A stretch of 64,000 nt of DNA, taken from Chromatium weissei (GTDB lineage: Bacteria; Pseudomonadota; Gammaproteobacteria; Chromatiales; Chromatiaceae). The stretch spans positions 1-64,000 of the forward strand of contig NZ_NRRR01000004.1 in assembly GCF_016583765.1 (NCBI RefSeq), in the 5' to 3' direction. A program made the translations under genes and the position numbers. Of the stretch, positions 33,786-48,001 are shown one piece after another. Numbering within the stretch: the first letter of the stretch is position 1; every line of letters begins with the position of its first letter. The notes under the pieces were generated by a model. The model was not told the DNA's origin, ran no database searches, and saw only the letters and a list, made by a program, of their open reading frames with translations.

Positions 33786-34412
33786 TTATTCATCTTCATT
33801 CGAAATTGCGGCATGACTATCAGCGGCGTGTTGTTCAAGATAAGTCTTTAACGCATCGGCAAGAATCGTTGCAACGTGCTCGGCATCAGGAATAGCGCGA
33901 AGCATTGGTTGCGGTGGTGAAAAATGCCAAGGACGTGTGTGTGGCCAGAAAATGATGTATGACGGATGTGCAGTTTCAGCCAGTAATAATGGAATATCAC
34001 CCGTGCCATCAGCATAACGCCGCAAATCTGCAGAACGAATTTGCTTAAACGGCAGGTTCATCATCATTTGAATGGCAACACCCACTCGCATGACAACGCG
34101 TTGGTTAGTAATGGTATAAACGGTTGCGCGAGCCATTGCCCAACCTAATAAAGTCAATGCGCCAATAGCGAGCAAACCGAGTACTACAATCCAAGATACG
34201 CCCAATAACGCACTCGCTACCGAAGAGTCCGCAGACCAGTCGGCAGCGATACGCCAGACTACGAGCACTGCAAAATACAGCGCGACCGCTCGAATGTGAA
34301 AAGCACGTTGCGCCAATGCCATCCAACGCGGTGCGCCTTGCCAAAGCACTTCCTCGCCGGAAGGAAGTTGTTCTGGCAATCCCCGAACAGGCTCGAAGTC
34401 ATATTCTTTCAC
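33786..34412 (-). CDS. puhB: Photosynthetic complex assembly protein PuhB
   Basis: A bacterial PH-like domain protein with membrane segments that assists reaction-centre assembly. The start is taken at the GTG at 34412, which overlaps the puhA stop as GTGA and gives 208 residues beginning [20 protein letters not shown] frame extension to 34472 lies inside puhA and does not resemble the family. Two membrane segments near residues 50-110 are followed by [18 protein letters not shown], the PH-domain core. Confidence 0.9.
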   Translation of the reverse strand: MKEYDFEPVRGLPEQLPSGEEVLWQGAPRWMALAQRAFHIRAVALYFAVLVVWRIAADWSADSSVASALLGVSWIVVLGLLAIGALTLLGWAMARATVYTITNQRVVMRVGVAIQMMMNLPFKQIRSADLRRYADGTGDIPLLLAETAHPSYIIFWPHTRPWHFSPPQPMLRAIPDAEHVATILADALKTYLEQHAADSHAAISNEDE

Positions 34413-35188
34413 AGCAGCGGCTCGGCACGTTCCGCAGTGGCGTACAGCTTGCCGCCACCGTAATAAGCACACACTTTGTCTTCTTCAAACAGCGTGATTT
34501 GATCTGGATTTGATAACGCAGGCACATTAGCAAAATGAACTGCTTTCAGTGCTAAAACTTTGATTGTGCGAGCTTTCTTATTAACTTTGCAGAAGTTAAT
34601 TGGCAACAATGCTTGTTTACCGCCTTGTGCAACTTTCATTTCCAAATAACGAATTTGTGGTTCAGAACGATCCACCCAAACGTCCGTTACCGTGCCGCCA
34701 ACTTCGCCATCTAAACCAATCACGGTCATGCCGCGTGGATCGGGATCACGGGTTGCAATTGAGAAGTCGGTGGCGACGCGCAGTGGCACGATTTTCGGTG
34801 CACCTTCGTGAGTCAAATCAGGATGTTTTTCCCGATCAGGTGATGCGCCAGGACCAAATGCCGACAGCATTGGATCGCCATTTGGAATCAGTGGTGCACC
34901 GGAGAAGGGTGCAGATGGTGTCGCATTGACGGCAGCCACCGGTTCTAAACGTGGAACGGAAACACTGCCACCGTTGTGCGGTAAAACAAAGGTCTTCGGA
35001 GCAGGCATTCCCGGAAAACCAACGACTTTCACGCGACCACCGGAACGGTCAGAACGACTGGATTCCAACGGATAACCTTCGCGCTTGTCTTCACGATGCA
35101 AATAGTAGACAAGGCCAGCAAAAAAGAACCAAAACGCCCAAATCGAAATTTGAGCAACATCAAGATAATCAGTGAGGGCAGCAGACAC
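34409..35188 (-). CDS. puhA: Photosynthetic reaction centre H subunit
   Basis: This 259-residue subunit caps the L/M core on the cytoplasmic side and guides protons to QB. It has one N-terminal membrane helix ([29 protein letters not shown]) and a globular domain with [38 protein letters not shown] and [18 protein letters not shown]. The initiation codon is GTG at 35188 with GGAGG upstream. It lies 60 bases after bchM, with a hairpin in the gap. No lhaA gene separates bchM and puhA here, unlike many purple bacteria. Confidence 0.97.
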   Translation of the reverse strand: MSAALTDYLDVAQISIWAFWFFFAGLVYYLHREDKREGYPLESSRSDRSGGRVKVVGFPGMPAPKTFVLPHNGGSVSVPRLEPVAAVNATPSAPFSGAPLIPNGDPMLSAFGPGASPDREKHPDLTHEGAPKIVPLRVATDFSIATRDPDPRGMTVIGLDGEVGGTVTDVWVDRSEPQIRYLEMKVAQGGKQALLPINFCKVNKKARTIKVLALKAVHFANVPALSNPDQITLFEEDKVCAYYGGGKLYATAERAEPLL

Positions 35189-35216
35189 GATATAACCTCC
35201 GTAGGATTGAGAATAA

Positions 35217-35234
35217 CTAGCCGTGACCGGCTAG
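35217..35234 (-). promoter_or_regulatory. Hairpin between bchM and puhA
   Basis: CTAGCCG and CGGCTAG form a perfect 7-bp stem with a 4-base loop, just upstream of the puhA ribosome-binding site. No U run follows. It may set the 3' or 5' end of segmental mRNAs and so raise puhA relative to bch messages (inference). The same stem core occurs in the str leader. Confidence 0.5.
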
Positions 35235-35248
35235 GCCGAACAAACATC

Positions 35249-35953
35249 TCAGCTTTGACGTACCAGCTCCAAAGCCTGAGACATGTAAAAACCCAGAATA
35301 ATGCGTCGAGTACGTTGAGCATCCCAACCCTGCAACGCGTTGTCCGCAGCCACCCGTTTACGCATCGCTTTCTCGCTGACGGGTTCAATTGCGGGAGAGC
35401 GGTCACTGCGTGGAAACAGTCGCCCCAGCGCCAGCATCAGCGTCAATGGAATCGTGCGCGGCGCAAAGGTAAATACAATTGCAGATTCAGTGCGTTGCGC
35501 CAGCCCAGCGAGCACCTTCACTGCATCTTCTGGTCGGTAATGAATCAACGAATCCATCGCCACCACGTAATCAAATTGCCCGTGCGCCGAATCCAACATA
35601 TCGCCCGCTTCAAAGTGAATTGAACCTGCGCCCAAATCGCTCGGCATTCGCTCGCGGGCAATCTCAATCAGCGTCGGAGCCACATCGATGGCGACGACCT
35701 CCGCCCCGCGCCGCGCCGCTTCAATCGCCAATAAACCCGTGCCACAGCCCGCATCAAGCAGCCGTTTTCCGGTCAAATCCGCAGGCAGCCAACTCAGCAA
35801 TGTGCCACGCATGTCATCGCGTCCGGCACGCACCGTTTCCCGAATTCGGCTGACTTTGGCATCCGAGGTCAATTTTGCCCACGCATCGGCAGCGGTGCGA
35901 TCAAAATAGGTTTTGATCTTCGCTTGTCGGTCTTGGTAAGAAACTTTACCCAT
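35249..35953 (-). CDS. bchM: Magnesium protoporphyrin IX methyltransferase
   Basis: It methylates the C13 propionate of Mg-protoporphyrin IX using SAM. The 234-residue product has the SAM motif LLDAGCGTGLLAIEAARRG, GDMLDS and YVVAMDSLIHY, and the C-terminal FYMSQALELVR typical of BchM. It lies 30 bases after bchL. Confidence 0.96.
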   Translation of the reverse strand: MGKVSYQDRQAKIKTYFDRTAADAWAKLTSDAKVSRIRETVRAGRDDMRGTLLSWLPADLTGKRLLDAGCGTGLLAIEAARRGAEVVAIDVAPTLIEIARERMPSDLGAGSIHFEAGDMLDSAHGQFDYVVAMDSLIHYRPEDAVKVLAGLAQRTESAIVFTFAPRTIPLTLMLALGRLFPRSDRSPAIEPVSEKAMRKRVAADNALQGWDAQRTRRIILGFYMSQALELVRQS

Positions 35954-35983
35954 GTATTTGTTTGAATCCCTGTTGCACTGGAT

Positions 35984-40585
<4,602 letters not shown>

Positions 40586-40611
<26 letters not shown>

Positions 40612-42175
40612 CGTAGAGCGTCTCCACGGTAATGGTTAGGATTCCTCGTTCTTGAGCAAAGCGTTCGGTATTACGCCGCGCTTTGCCACGAACGAAAAAC
40701 GGAATTTTCTTGAGTTCCAGTTCTGCATCCGCTGCCCAAGTCAGCACTGCGGCATCGGTTCCAACTGCAGTCGAAGCGACGGGATCGTCGGTGACTGCTG
40801 CTGGTTTTGCGTCGGATTGAACCGTTTTGCTGCCACCGAGATGCGATGGCGCTGCGCCTTCGTGAAACTCGAAATCTTCACGGAACATCGTAATCAGATG
40901 CTCTTCGAGTCCCATCATCAACGGATGCACCCAAGTATCGAAGATCACATTTGCGCCTTCAAAACCCATTTGCGGCGCATAACGTGCAGGAAAATCTTGA
41001 ATGTGCGCGGGCGCGGAAATCACCGCACAGGGCACACCGAGCCGCTTGGCAATGTGACGCTCCATCTGCGTTCCGAGCACCAGTTCGGGATGCGCCTCGG
41101 CAACTCGCGCCTCAACTTCCAAATAATCGTCAGTAATCAACGGCTCCACGTCGTACCGTTTGGCGGCTTCGCGCACATCACGCGCAAACTCACGGGCGTA
41201 AGTGCCTAAACCCACGACGGTAAATCCCAACTCTTCGCTGGCAATTCGTGCGGCGGCAACGGCATGAGTCGCATCACCAAAAATAAATACGCGCTTGCCG
41301 GTGAGATAAGTCGAATCCACCGAACGCGAATACCACGACAATCTGGCTGATGACGGAGCAGCGGTTTCGCCGATCTCAATGCCTGCAACCCGTCCAACTT
41401 CCGCGATGAAGTCGCGGGTCGCGCCAATTCCGATTGGAACCGTTTTAATCACTGGCTGCGCGAAGTGGCGTTTGAGCCAGTCGCAGGTCTGATCGGCGAT
41501 TTCAGGATACAGACAAATGTTGAAATCCGCCGCTGGCAAGCGCAGCAGCTCTTCCGGCGTTGCGCCCAGCGGAGCCACCACGTTGATACCAACGCCGATT
41601 GAATCCAATAACCGCGTCACTTCCACCACATCATCGCGGCAACGAAAACCCAGCGCCGTCGCACCGAGCAGATTTGCCAGCGGACGGTTACCGCCGTGTC
41701 GCAGTTCTTGCTCCGTGCCCGGCGTGGGAACGCGGTTTTTCAGCAGCCCGCGCACCAATTGATAAAAGGTCTCGTTCGCACCCCAATTTTCCTTGCGGGT
41801 GTACGCCGGCAGTTCCAGCGCCAGCACCGGAATTGGCAGCTTCATGCCCAGCGCCAACGCGCCCGGCTGATCCTGAATTAACTCGGCCGTGCAGGATTCG
41901 CCGATCAAAATCACACGCGGCGCGAAACGATCAAACGTCTCTTGAATCGTATTTTTGACCAGTGCTGCCGTGTCGCTGCCGAGTTCTCGCGCCTGAAAAC
42001 TGGTGTAACTGACCGGCGGACGCTGCCCGCGTCGTTCGATCATCGTGAACAGCAAATCAGCGTAGGTGTCGCCCTGCGGCGCGTGTAACACGAGATGCAC
42101 GCCGTCCATTGAGGACGCAATTCGCATCGCGCCAATGTGCGGTGGACCTTCGTAGCTCCAAAGTGTTAACTGCAT
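40586..42175 (-). CDS. bchB: Dark protochlorophyllide reductase subunit B
   Basis: With BchN it forms the catalytic heterotetramer that reduces ring D of protochlorophyllide. I use the ATG at 42175 (529 residues, [20 protein letters not shown]); the upstream extension lies in bchN. The [14 protein letters not shown] stretch holds the conserved Cys, and the C-terminal 50 residues ([20 protein letters not shown]) are the small PCP-reductase domain. A less conserved linker of about 50 residues precedes that domain. Confidence 0.97.
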
Positions 42176-42179
42176 GATT

Positions 42180-43969
<1,790 letters not shown>

Positions 43970-44024
43970 GAGTAGGCTGGACTCGGTGAACATCCTCTGA
44001 ATGATGACGCAAGTGACGTGGGGA

Positions 44025-44053
44025 AATCTAGTCCGCTTTCAGGTATGCGTCAA
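44025..44053 (-). promoter_or_regulatory. Candidate sigma70 promoter of the bchF superoperon
   Basis: On the minus strand TTGACG (44048-44053) and TAGATT (44025-44030) are separated by 17 bases, about 55 bases before the bchF start. The -35 hexamer lies within one arm of the inverted repeat described at 44049-44080, a position suited to repression. Confidence 0.6.
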
Positions 44054-44080
44054 CTGAGCTTTACGTAAAGCTGACTTGAC
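44049..44080. promoter_or_regulatory. Operator-like 32-bp imperfect palindrome between bchF and ppsR
   Basis: A perfect 16-bp palindrome, AGCTTTACGTAAAGCT at 44057-44072, is flanked by arms GTCAACTG and GACTTGAC that pair at six of eight positions. The outer half-sites GTCAA and TTGAC resemble the ends of PpsR/CrtJ sites (TGT...ACA), but the spacing differs from the classical N12. It overlaps the -35 hexamers of both divergent promoters. Binding by PpsR is inference. Confidence 0.6.
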
Positions 44081-44103
44081 AACTATGCGCAAGCTACCAC
44101 AAT
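44076..44103 (+). promoter_or_regulatory. Candidate sigma70 promoter of ppsR
   Basis: TTGACA at 44076-44081 is followed after 16 bases by CACAAT at 44098-44103, 45 bases before the ppsR ATG. The -35 matches consensus perfectly, the -10 only at four positions. A second TTGACA occurs at 44108-44113. Confidence 0.45.
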
Positions 44104-44148
44104 AGAGTTGACAAGTGTTTGGTGCGAACCCCGAGTTGATTGCAGAAT

Positions 44149-45567
44149 ATGGTTGAGACGCTTTCAGGTTCGGTTACCAAATTCAAAACCACAAGGATTG
44201 ATACAAACATCATCATACCGGGCATGACTGATATTACTGTTGTTATCGATCCTCAAGGCGTGGTCAGCGATGTTGTCTTTGACAGCGCCGAACTGTCATC
44301 CGATTTCGGTGCGGATTGGATTGGACAGCCGTGGCTGGTGACCGTGTCACCAGACAGTCGAAGCAATCTCGAAGCACTGCTTGCCGAAGCGCACACAGAA
44401 GGATTGATGCGCTGGCATCAAATTAACCATCCGTCGCTGCGCGGCAGCGATATTCCCATTCAATATCGTGTTCTGCGCCGCACTGAAGACGGTTCGATCA
44501 TCGTCATCGGACGCAATGTGCAGGGCATGGTGGCATTGCAACAGCAGCTCGTGGATGCGCAGCAAGCATTGGAACGCGATTACTGGCGCTTTCGGCAGGT
44601 GGAAACCCGTTATCGGCTGCTGTTTCGCATGGTTTCTGAAGCCATTCTCATCATTGATGCGCCGACGCAGCGCGTGGTGGAAGCCAATCCCGCAGCGGGT
44701 CAACTGCTTGGTGAAACGCCCACTCGCGTCATCGGTCGTCCATTTCCCGAAGGATTTGATACTGAAAGCACTCAAGCAATCAACGGCTTACTCGCTGGAG
44801 TGCGCGCCGCCGGTCGCGCTGACGATGTGCGTGCACGACTGATCGACGGTCTGCAAGAATTTCTCGTCTCCGCCTCGCTGCTGCGTCAAGAAAACGTCAC
44901 CTTTTTATTGGTGCGTTTGTCACCGTTGTTGACTGGAACCAGCGCCAGCACCTTGCCCGAAGCCAAAACTCGCTATTTGCGCATTCTCGAAAACGCTCCC
45001 GATTGTGTCGTCATCACCGACGTGGAAGGGCGCATTCTCACCGCCAACAGCACCTTTTTGAGCCTCGCGGAAATTGCCACCGAGCAGCAGGCACGTGGCG
45101 AATCGCTCGACCGTTGGCTCGGTCGCCCCGGTGTCGATCTCAACGTATTGATGGCCAATCTGCGCCAGCATGTCACCGTGCGTCTGTTTGCCACCATGCT
45201 GCGCGGTGAATACGGTTCCACCACCGAAGTGGAGATTTCTGCAGTCGCCGTGCGCAACGGCGAGCGACCGTATTTCGGCTTTTTCATTCGCGATGTTGGG
45301 CGACGTTTGGGAGCCGAGCAGCCGATCAGTCCAGAACAAACGCGCTGGCTCGATCAATTGACCGACCGCGTGGGGCGTGTGCCATTGAAAGAATTGGTGC
45401 GCGAATCCACCGACACGATTGAACGTCTGTGCATTGAAGCGGCGTTGAAATTGACCGGCGACAATCGCGCCTCGGCCGCCGAACTGCTCGGGTTGAGCCG
45501 CCAAAGTCTGTACGTCAAAATCGACCGTTACGGCATCGTCGCTGATCACACTGCTGATTCGCGTTGA
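44149..45567 (+). CDS. ppsR: PpsR/CrtJ transcriptional repressor of photosynthesis genes
   Basis: It represses bacteriochlorophyll, carotenoid and light-harvesting genes under aerobic or strong-light conditions. The product has an N-terminal domain, a linker helix (VDAQQALERDYWRFRQVETRYR), PAS domains starting near residues 155 and 275, and a C-terminal FIS-type helix-turn-helix (ASAAELLGLSRQSLYVKIDRYG). It has only two Cys, at 286 (ENAPDC) and 428 (IERLC, just before the recognition helix); the second matches the redox Cys of Rhodobacter PpsR. The ATG at 44149 is chosen over a TTG at 44140. It is divergent from bchF and precedes bchG by 59 bases. Confidence 0.95.
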   Translation: MVETLSGSVTKFKTTRIDTNIIIPGMTDITVVIDPQGVVSDVVFDSAELSSDFGADWIGQPWLVTVSPDSRSNLEALLAEAHTEGLMRWHQINHPSLRGSDIPIQYRVLRRTEDGSIIVIGRNVQGMVALQQQLVDAQQALERDYWRFRQVETRYRLLFRMVSEAILIIDAPTQRVVEANPAAGQLLGETPTRVIGRPFPEGFDTESTQAINGLLAGVRAAGRADDVRARLIDGLQEFLVSASLLRQENVTFLLVRLSPLLTGTSASTLPEAKTRYLRILENAPDCVVITDVEGRILTANSTFLSLAEIATEQQARGESLDRWLGRPGVDLNVLMANLRQHVTVRLFATMLRGEYGSTTEVEISAVAVRNGERPYFGFFIRDVGRRLGAEQPISPEQTRWLDQLTDRVGRVPLKELVRESTDTIERLCIEAALKLTGDNRASAAELLGLSRQSLYVKIDRYGIVADHTADSR

Positions 45568-45626
45568 GATTTGGTGATCAAATTCACAACAACCCGAATT
45601 GCAACAAATAAACACAGGTTTTCTGC

Positions 45627-46538
45627 ATGAATCACCTCACACAGTCACCGCCGCTGCGTTATCCAGCGCCCTCGGCAATTCTCGAAGTGTTGCATCCCAT
45701 CACGTGGTTTCCGCCGATGTGGGCGTTTACCTGCGGCGTGGTCTCATCTGGACAACCCGTGCTGTCGCAGTGGCTGCTGGTGCTGATCGGCATCTTTTTT
45801 GCCGGGCCGCTGATGTGCGCGACCAGTCAGGTGGTCAACGACTGGTATGACCGCGAGGTGGACGCGATTAACGAGCCGTATCGCCCGATTCCATCCGGGC
45901 GCATTCCGGGCAACTGGGGTTTTTATCTGTCGCTGATGTGGACGGCGGTGTCGCTGATTTTGGCTTATTTTCTAGGCACTTGGGTTTTTGGCGCGGCGCT
46001 GATCGGCATGACGCTTGCGTGGATTTACAGCGCACCGCCGCTGCGTCTGAAAGCCAACGGCTGGTGGGGCAATCTCGCGGCGGGCATCTCCTACGAGGGA
46101 TTGGCGTGGTTCACCGGCGCGACACTGATGATCGGCGGCGCAATGCCGGAGTGGCCGATTTTGGCGCTGGCGCTGCTGTACAGCCTCGGTGCGCACGGCA
46201 TTATGACCCTCAACGATTTCAAAGCTATCGAAGGCGACATTCAAATGGGCGTGCGTTCGCTGCCGGTGCAGCTCGGCGTGAATGGCGCGGCGCGAGTCGC
46301 CTGTCTGGTGATGGGACTGCCGCAGGTGGTGGTGATCGCACTGTTGTATTCGTGGGATAAACCCATTCATGCGGCGGCGGTTGGCGTGATTGTGTTGATT
46401 CAGGTGGCGCTGATGGTGCGGTTTCTCGGCAGTCCGCGTGAGCGCGCAACCTGGTTTAGCGGTTTGGGCGTGAGCGTGTACGTCACCGGCATGATGATCA
46501 GCGCCTTCGCCGTGCGCGGCATGGCGCAAACAGTTTGA
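45627..46538 (+). CDS. bchG: Bacteriochlorophyll synthase
   Basis: This UbiA-type prenyltransferase esterifies bacteriochlorophyllide with geranylgeranyl diphosphate. The 303-residue membrane protein has the first Asp motif NDWYDREVDAINEPYRPIPSG, the second LNDFKAIEGDIQMGVRSLPV and about eight to nine membrane helices. In many purple bacteria a PucC-like gene lies between bchG and bchP; here bchP starts 31 bases after it. Confidence 0.97.
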   Translation: MNHLTQSPPLRYPAPSAILEVLHPITWFPPMWAFTCGVVSSGQPVLSQWLLVLIGIFFAGPLMCATSQVVNDWYDREVDAINEPYRPIPSGRIPGNWGFYLSLMWTAVSLILAYFLGTWVFGAALIGMTLAWIYSAPPLRLKANGWWGNLAAGISYEGLAWFTGATLMIGGAMPEWPILALALLYSLGAHGIMTLNDFKAIEGDIQMGVRSLPVQLGVNGAARVACLVMGLPQVVVIALLYSWDKPIHAAAVGVIVLIQVALMVRFLGSPRERATWFSGLGVSVYVTGMMISAFAVRGMAQTV

Positions 46539-46569
46539 TTTTTATTGATTTCTAGCAACGGAATCTGTC

Positions 46570-47763
46570 ATGGCAAATGTTGAAACCTTTGATGTCGTCG
46601 TGATTGGCGGCGGCCCCGCTGGCGCAACGGCAGCGACTGATCTCGCCAAACTGGGGCGCTCGGTATTGCTGTTGGATCGCGCTGGGCGCATTAAACCGTG
46701 CGGCGGCGCGATTCCACCGCAGGCGATGCGCGAATTTGAGATTCCCGAGTCGATGCTGGCGAGTCAGGTCAATTCGGCGCGAATGGTGTCGCCGACGGAT
46801 CGCATCGTGAATATGCCCATCGACGGCGGTTATGTCGGCATGGTGGATCGAGAACATTTTGATGAATGGCTGCGCGAGCGGGCAGCGACTGCTGGCGCGA
46901 CGCGGCGTGTCGGTACGTTTGAACAAATTGAACGCGACACGGATGGCACGGCGCTGGTGTGTTATCGCCCCGGACTCAATCGCAGCGGCAGCGATTCGGA
47001 GTGCGTTCGAGCGCGTGCGGTGATCGGTGCGGATGGCGCACATTCCTCCGTTGCCAAGCAGTGCATTGCCGGCTCGGAAGGCATGAAATTTGTCTCGGCG
47101 TATCACGAAATTGTCCGTACTCCGGCGGGTTTCGATGGCAGCCGCTGCGACGTTTATTATCAGGGCGACATCTCACCGGATTTTTACGGCTGGGTATTTC
47201 CGCACGGTGAAACGACCAGCGTGGGTGTCGGTACGGCAATTGAAGGATTTTCACTGCGTTCGGCTTGCACCGAACTGCGTCGTCGCGCTGGATTAGCCGA
47301 CGCGGAAACGCTGCGTCGTGAAGGTGCGCCGATTCCGTTGGAACCGCTGCGCTGCTGGGACAACGGTCGGGACATCGTGCTGGCGGGTGACGCGGCGGGC
47401 GTGGTTGCGCCAGCATCTGGTGAAGGAATTTATTACGCGCTGGCTGGCGGGCGTTTAGCTGGTGAAGCCGTCGCGGAGTTTCTGACGACGGGCAAAGCTG
47501 GCGCACTGAAATCAGCGCGTAAAAAGTTTATGAAAGCGCACGGCAAAGTATTTTGGGTGCTGGGCATCATGCAGCGGTTTTGGTATGCGAATGACAAACG
47601 GCGCGAGCGTTTTGTGAGTTTGTGCGCTGATCCCGATATTCAGTATTTAACTTGGGAAGCGTATATGAATAAACGCTTGGTGAAAGCGCGCCCCGGTGCA
47701 CATTTACGCATCTTTTTCAAAGATATGGCGCATTTACTCGGTCTCGTGTCGTCCCGTTCTTGA
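46570..47763 (+). CDS. bchP: Geranylgeranyl (bacterio)chlorophyll reductase
   Basis: This FAD-dependent enzyme reduces the geranylgeranyl tail to phytyl. The dinucleotide motif VVIGGGPAGATAA is at residues 10-22, followed by IKPCGGAIPPQAM, RAVIGADGAHSSVAK and VLAGDAAGVVAPASGEGIYYALAGG. The 397 residues are normal length. Last protein gene before tRNA-Arg. Confidence 0.97.
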   Translation: MANVETFDVVVIGGGPAGATAATDLAKLGRSVLLLDRAGRIKPCGGAIPPQAMREFEIPESMLASQVNSARMVSPTDRIVNMPIDGGYVGMVDREHFDEWLRERAATAGATRRVGTFEQIERDTDGTALVCYRPGLNRSGSDSECVRARAVIGADGAHSSVAKQCIAGSEGMKFVSAYHEIVRTPAGFDGSRCDVYYQGDISPDFYGWVFPHGETTSVGVGTAIEGFSLRSACTELRRRAGLADAETLRREGAPIPLEPLRCWDNGRDIVLAGDAAGVVAPASGEGIYYALAGGRLAGEAVAEFLTTGKAGALKSARKKFMKAHGKVFWVLGIMQRFWYANDKRRERFVSLCADPDIQYLTWEAYMNKRLVKARPGAHLRIFFKDMAHLLGLVSSRS

Positions 47764-47781
47764 TTCGCCGTATTTGGTTTT

Positions 47782-47858
47782 GCCCTTGTAGCTCAGTTGG
47801 ATAGAGCGATCGCCTCCTAAGCGGTAGGTCACAGGTTCAATTCCTGTCAAGGGCACCA
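47782..47858 (+). tRNA. tRNA-Arg (CCU anticodon)
   Basis: The cloverleaf has a 7-bp acceptor (GCCCTTG/CAAGGGC), the D arm AGCTCAGTTGGATAGAGC, anticodon loop CTCCTAA with anticodon CCT, T arm CAGGTTCAATTCCTG, discriminator A and encoded CCA. It decodes AGG. Confidence 0.95.
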
Positions 47859-47877
47859 GCGCATTATTTCCATAAAA

Positions 47878-47905
47878 AAAGGGTTAGCTGAAAAGCTAAC
47901 CCTTT
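47878..47905. terminator. Bidirectional terminator between two tRNA genes
   Basis: A perfect 12-bp stem (AAAGGGTTAGCT with AGCTAACCCTTT) with a GAAA loop is flanked by T-rich sequence on the plus strand (GTTTT) and by a run of T on the minus strand (TTTTTTTATGG reads from the A tract). It can end bchP/tRNA-Arg transcription and, from the other side, rpoD/CAU-tRNA transcription. Confidence 0.85.
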
Positions 47906-47909
47906 GTTT

Positions 47910-47985
47910 TGGTAGGCCGTGTAGGATTTGAACCTACGACCAAGAGATTATGAGTCTCCTGCTCTCACCACTGAGCTAACGGCCC
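47910..47985 (-). tRNA. tRNA with CAU anticodon (Ile2 with lysidine, or elongator Met)
   Basis: The minus strand folds as a cloverleaf with D arm AGCTCAGTGGTGAGAGC, anticodon loop CTCATAA (CAT), the TTGGTCG variable region, T arm GTAGGTTCAAATCCTAC, discriminator A and encoded CCA. The D arm and variable loop look more like tRNA-Ile2 than elongator Met. It is not initiator, as the anticodon stem lacks three G-C pairs. The first acceptor pair is G-U instead of Watson-Crick. It lies 16 bases past the rpoD stop. Confidence 0.9.
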
Positions 47986-48001
47986 AAAATCAGTCACGCC
48001 A

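Noticed and set aside
44049-44080. A canonical PpsR site (TGT-N12-ACA) in the bchF-ppsR gap
   Set aside because: The nearest exact-spacing match on the minus strand ends in ACG instead of ACA, so only a divergent operator is claimed.
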